Assembly: GCF_000010525.1 (NCBI RefSeq)
Contig: NC_009937.1
Location: 4,469,501 to 4,533,500, forward strand
Length of the DNA stretch: 64,000 nucleotides
Reading direction: 5' to 3'
From: Azorhizobium caulinodans ORS 571
GTDB taxonomy: Bacteria > Pseudomonadota > Alphaproteobacteria > Rhizobiales > Xanthobacteraceae
Shown: positions 61,794-64,000 of the stretch, one piece after another
Numbering within the stretch: the stretch's first letter is position 1
How the letters are laid out: every line of letters starts with the position of its first letter
Notes under the pieces: generated by a model
The model's database searches: none
What the model was told of the DNA's origin: nothing
Seen by the model: only the letters and a program-made list of their open reading frames with translations
Made by a program: the position numbers and the translations under genes

Positions 61794-63941
61794 TCACCGG
61801 CTCTCGGCGGCGGGCGCAGGCGCGGCCGGGCGCTGCCACGTGGCGACCGGCGTGTCATCGAACAGCGTGATCTCCGCCTTGGGCTCGAAGCCCTCGCGCA
61901 CGCTCAACTGCTGGAAGACCGCCTCCGTCACCCGCACGGTGCCCGGCTCGGCGTCGAAGACGATGCGCCGGGCTTCCAGCATGGTGGCGCCCCACACGTC
62001 GTAAAGCATGCGGTGGCGGCCGACGATGCCCACCTCCACGTCGCCGAGCGCGACGCCGGCGCGGACCGAGAGTTCGACCTCATAGACCCGCGACAGGCGG
62101 TCGAGCGCACCGCTCACCTGCTCCACGAAGGCAAGGCCCCGCTGGGCGGCGTCGAGGCGCGGCGTCGAGAGGCCGCAGGCGGCCATATAGGTTTCGCCGA
62201 TGGTGCGGATCTTCTCCAGCCCGCCGGCGGTGCACAGCTCGTCCAGATCGCCCACCACGGCATTGACGCGCTCCAGCGTCTCGCCGCTGCCGCCCCGCAC
62301 CAGCCCCTCGAAACCCTCGATGATGAGGACCACCACGCAGACGTTGCGCACATGCTCGGAGAAGGCGCCCTCGCCATTGCGGATGCGGTCGGCGATGAGG
62401 TCGGGATAGAAATTGCGCAGCAGTTGCTCGTACTCGACCGTCTTCTGCTCGATGCGGGCGGAGCGCTCGGCGATCTCGTTGGCCATGGCGTTGAAGGCGC
62501 GGGCGAGGTCGGCGAATTCATCGCGCCCCTTCACCGGAATGCGCACGCTCTCGTCGCCCGCCGCCAGCGTGTTGACGCCGGCGAGCACCGCCTGGATGGG
62601 GCGGGTGAATACGCTGGCGAGCGCCACCGAGATGGCGGTGAGGATGACCGCCGCCAGCGCCGCCACCACCAGGATGGAGTGGCGCAGGCCGTCCACTGGC
62701 GCCAGCGCCTCCGCCTCGTCCTGCTGGGCGACCACGATCCAGTGCAGGCCCTGCACCGCCACCGGCCCCCAGGAGCTCAGGGTGGAGACGCCCCGGTAAT
62801 CGGCCACGATCTGGGTGTCGGAGCGTCCCTTCTGGCCCTCGCGCGTCGCCTCCGTGCTGACCTTCTGGGCCATGATGGGCGAGTCGAAATGCCTGATGCG
62901 CGCGAGCGTCTCCGAACTCACGCCGGTGGCCTCCAGCGCCTTGAAATAGGCCGCCGGGTCCTGGATCAGGAAGCGCGAGGGCGAGCGCATCAGCAGCTCG
63001 TTGACGCCGACGAGATAGACCTCGCCCGTGCGTCCCAGCCCGGCCTCTTCCCAATGCCGGTCGTTGGTCATGAGCGCGTTGATCTGCTTGACCGACAGCA
63101 CGCCGATGACAACGCCCACGAGATTGCCGTCCGAAAAGACCGGCGCCGCGATGAAGGCGGAGGGGCGCAGGCCCGCGGGAATATAAGCGGAGAAGTCCTC
63201 CAGCACCGTATGGCCGGGCACCCCGCCGCCCTCGATCACGCGGCTGAAGGCGCGGGCGGCGCCGGAGGTGGAGAGGGACCCGCTCTTCAGGCTGGCGCCG
63301 AGATCGGTCCGCTTGGCCACCGTATAGACGATGGTGCCGCTCCGGGTGTCCACCAGCAGGATGTCTTCCAGCGCGTGAGTTTCCACGGCCCGGCGGAAGA
63401 AGGGCTGGAAGCGCGCCACCGCATCGTCATAGGCGGCAAGGCCGGAGTCCGCCGGCTGGCCGGTATCCTCCCGCGACACGCCCTCCGTGCCCACCGGATT
63501 GGCGTTGCGCGTCACATAGGCGGCCTGAAGCCGCAGGGCGGCCGGGCTCGCCGGCAGAAAGCCGCGCGGCACCAGCGGCGCATCCACGAGCATGGCGAAC
63601 GAGGGCAGGAACTTGTCCTTGTAATAGGCATCGAGCTCCGGCGTGGGCGTCGCGGACGCGCCGACGCCGGCCCGCAGGTAGGCGGCCGAGAAGGCCTGTA
63701 TGCCGGCAATGGTCGAGGCATCCTGCGAGATGTCGCTAAAGTCGTCCGAGACGTCCTGGAACCAGTTGACCACCTGCGCCGCCTTGGCGGTGCGCAGGGT
63801 GGTGAGCTGGTCGAAGATGCTGGACTTCAGCGTCGTGGTTCCGCTGCGCATGGCGACAAGGCTCGCCGCCACCAGACAGCCGATGCCGCAGATGAGCAGC
63901 ATGGCCAGAACCTTGGAGCGGATGGACAGGAAACCGAACAT
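61794..63941 (-). CDS. dCache-HAMP protein with a degenerate class III cyclase domain
   Basis: The 715-residue membrane sensor has an N-terminal helix (VLAMLLICGIGCLVAASLVA) and a periplasmic ligand-binding dCache-type region (~35-420). A second helix (SILVVAALAAVILTAISVAL) leads to a HAMP domain, a short coiled coil (ARIEQKTVEYEQLLRNFYPD) and a class III cyclase fold (~530-700). The catalytic residues differ from active enzymes: VVVLIIEGFEGL replaces the Asp-containing F-x-D-I-x-GF, IRTIGETYMA has Glu for the second metal Asp, and VWGATMLEARR lacks the Asp and Asn of WGDTVN. It is first in an operon with the MscS-type channel. Confidence 0.9.
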   Translation of the reverse strand: MFGFLSIRSKVLAMLLICGIGCLVAASLVAMRSGTTTLKSSIFDQLTTLRTAKAAQVVNWFQDVSDDFSDISQDASTIAGIQAFSAAYLRAGVGASATPTPELDAYYKDKFLPSFAMLVDAPLVPRGFLPASPAALRLQAAYVTRNANPVGTEGVSREDTGQPADSGLAAYDDAVARFQPFFRRAVETHALEDILLVDTRSGTIVYTVAKRTDLGASLKSGSLSTSGAARAFSRVIEGGGVPGHTVLEDFSAYIPAGLRPSAFIAAPVFSDGNLVGVVIGVLSVKQINALMTNDRHWEEAGLGRTGEVYLVGVNELLMRSPSRFLIQDPAAYFKALEATGVSSETLARIRHFDSPIMAQKVSTEATREGQKGRSDTQIVADYRGVSTLSSWGPVAVQGLHWIVVAQQDEAEALAPVDGLRHSILVVAALAAVILTAISVALASVFTRPIQAVLAGVNTLAAGDESVRIPVKGRDEFADLARAFNAMANEIAERSARIEQKTVEYEQLLRNFYPDLIADRIRNGEGAFSEHVRNVCVVVLIIEGFEGLVRGGSGETLERVNAVVGDLDELCTAGGLEKIRTIGETYMAACGLSTPRLDAAQRGLAFVEQVSGALDRLSRVYEVELSVRAGVALGDVEVGIVGRHRMLYDVWGATMLEARRIVFDAEPGTVRVTEAVFQQLSVREGFEPKAEITLFDDTPVATWQRPAAPAPAAESR

Positions 63942-64000
63942 GAAGCCCCCCGGCAGGTACCGGGCTGATTGGTAGTAGTTTTTTACGCCTTGTCCATGGA
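63942..64000. other. Upstream region of the sensor gene, window edge
   Basis: The last 59 bp precede the sensor gene's start and probably hold part of its promoter or leader. A T-rich patch (GTAGTAGTTTTTTACG) is present. No gene or RNA is visible. Confidence 0.3.

Noticed and set aside
61491-63968. An 825-codon plus-strand open frame opposite the cyclase-like gene.
   Set aside because: The minus-strand product has clear domains; this frame gives only His/Gly/Arg-rich sequence.

Overview
The window is a high-GC chromosomal segment of an alphaproteobacterium, most likely a member of the Hyphomicrobiales near Xanthobacter/Azorhizobium. That placement is inferred from an aerobic-type cobalamin pathway with CobG and CobN, the lptC-lptA-lptB-rpoN and ffh-rpsP-rimM-trmD-rplS gene orders, a FYDLN_acid protein next to aroA-cmk, and Omp25/31-like small porins. 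Nearly all of the sequence is chromosomal housekeeping or metabolic coding DNA. I see no transposase, integrase, phage gene or CRISPR array.

Layout. 0-5.6 kb (minus strand): RND efflux permease (cut by the window edge) and its lipoprotein adaptor, murJ, coaBC, and a PAS-GGDEF protein. 6-9.3 kb: a membrane-anchored adenosine-deaminase-like enzyme, an AbrB/PemK toxin-antitoxin pair with a perfect palindrome at its 5' end, and an unrecognised conserved protein. 9.3-13.5 kb: ubiE-ubiB and two tandem CPBP membrane proteases. 14-22 kb: a giant symporter/histidine-kinase/receiver hybrid, rpoN, and the lptB, lptA and lptC genes for LPS transport. 22-26 kb: RNase D, two tRNA-Ala(GGC) genes, a FYDLN_acid protein, aroA and cmk.

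26.3-42.7 kb is a large cobalamin (B12) cluster. A cobalamin riboswitch precedes a DUF1636 protein, cobW and cobN. Then come cobG-H-I-J, a methionine aminopeptidase, cobK (opposite strand), cobL-E-M, cbiD (opposite strand) and cobB. The window holds the route from precorrin-2 to the a,c-diamide, plus cobaltochelatase subunit CobN. CobF is replaced by CbiD. cobA, cobS/T, cobO, cobQ, cobD, cobC, cobP/U and cobV are not here. A family of GC-rich palindromic repeats (at least twelve copies) is concentrated in this region, including three copies inside the cobN reading frame.

42.8-51.4 kb: a small unknown protein, a GabD-type dehydrogenase with a strong terminator, an unknown secreted protein, a Tat-exported metallo-beta-lactamase-fold hydrolase, and the ffh-rpsP-rimM-trmD-rplS translation/secretion operon ending in a clear terminator. 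51.4-60.2 kb (minus strand): a glycosyltransferase-like protein, a glutathionyl-hydroquinone-reductase-type GST, a GT39-like membrane glycosyltransferase, an aminotransferase/dehydrogenase pair typical of amino-sugar synthesis, and three tandem beta-barrel outer-membrane proteins. 60.3-63.9 kb: a two-gene operon of a dCache-HAMP protein with a class III cyclase-like domain and an MscS channel with a cyclic-nucleotide-binding-like domain. In both partners the residues needed for nucleotide chemistry or binding are altered, which makes this pair the best candidate for an undescribed signalling system in the window.
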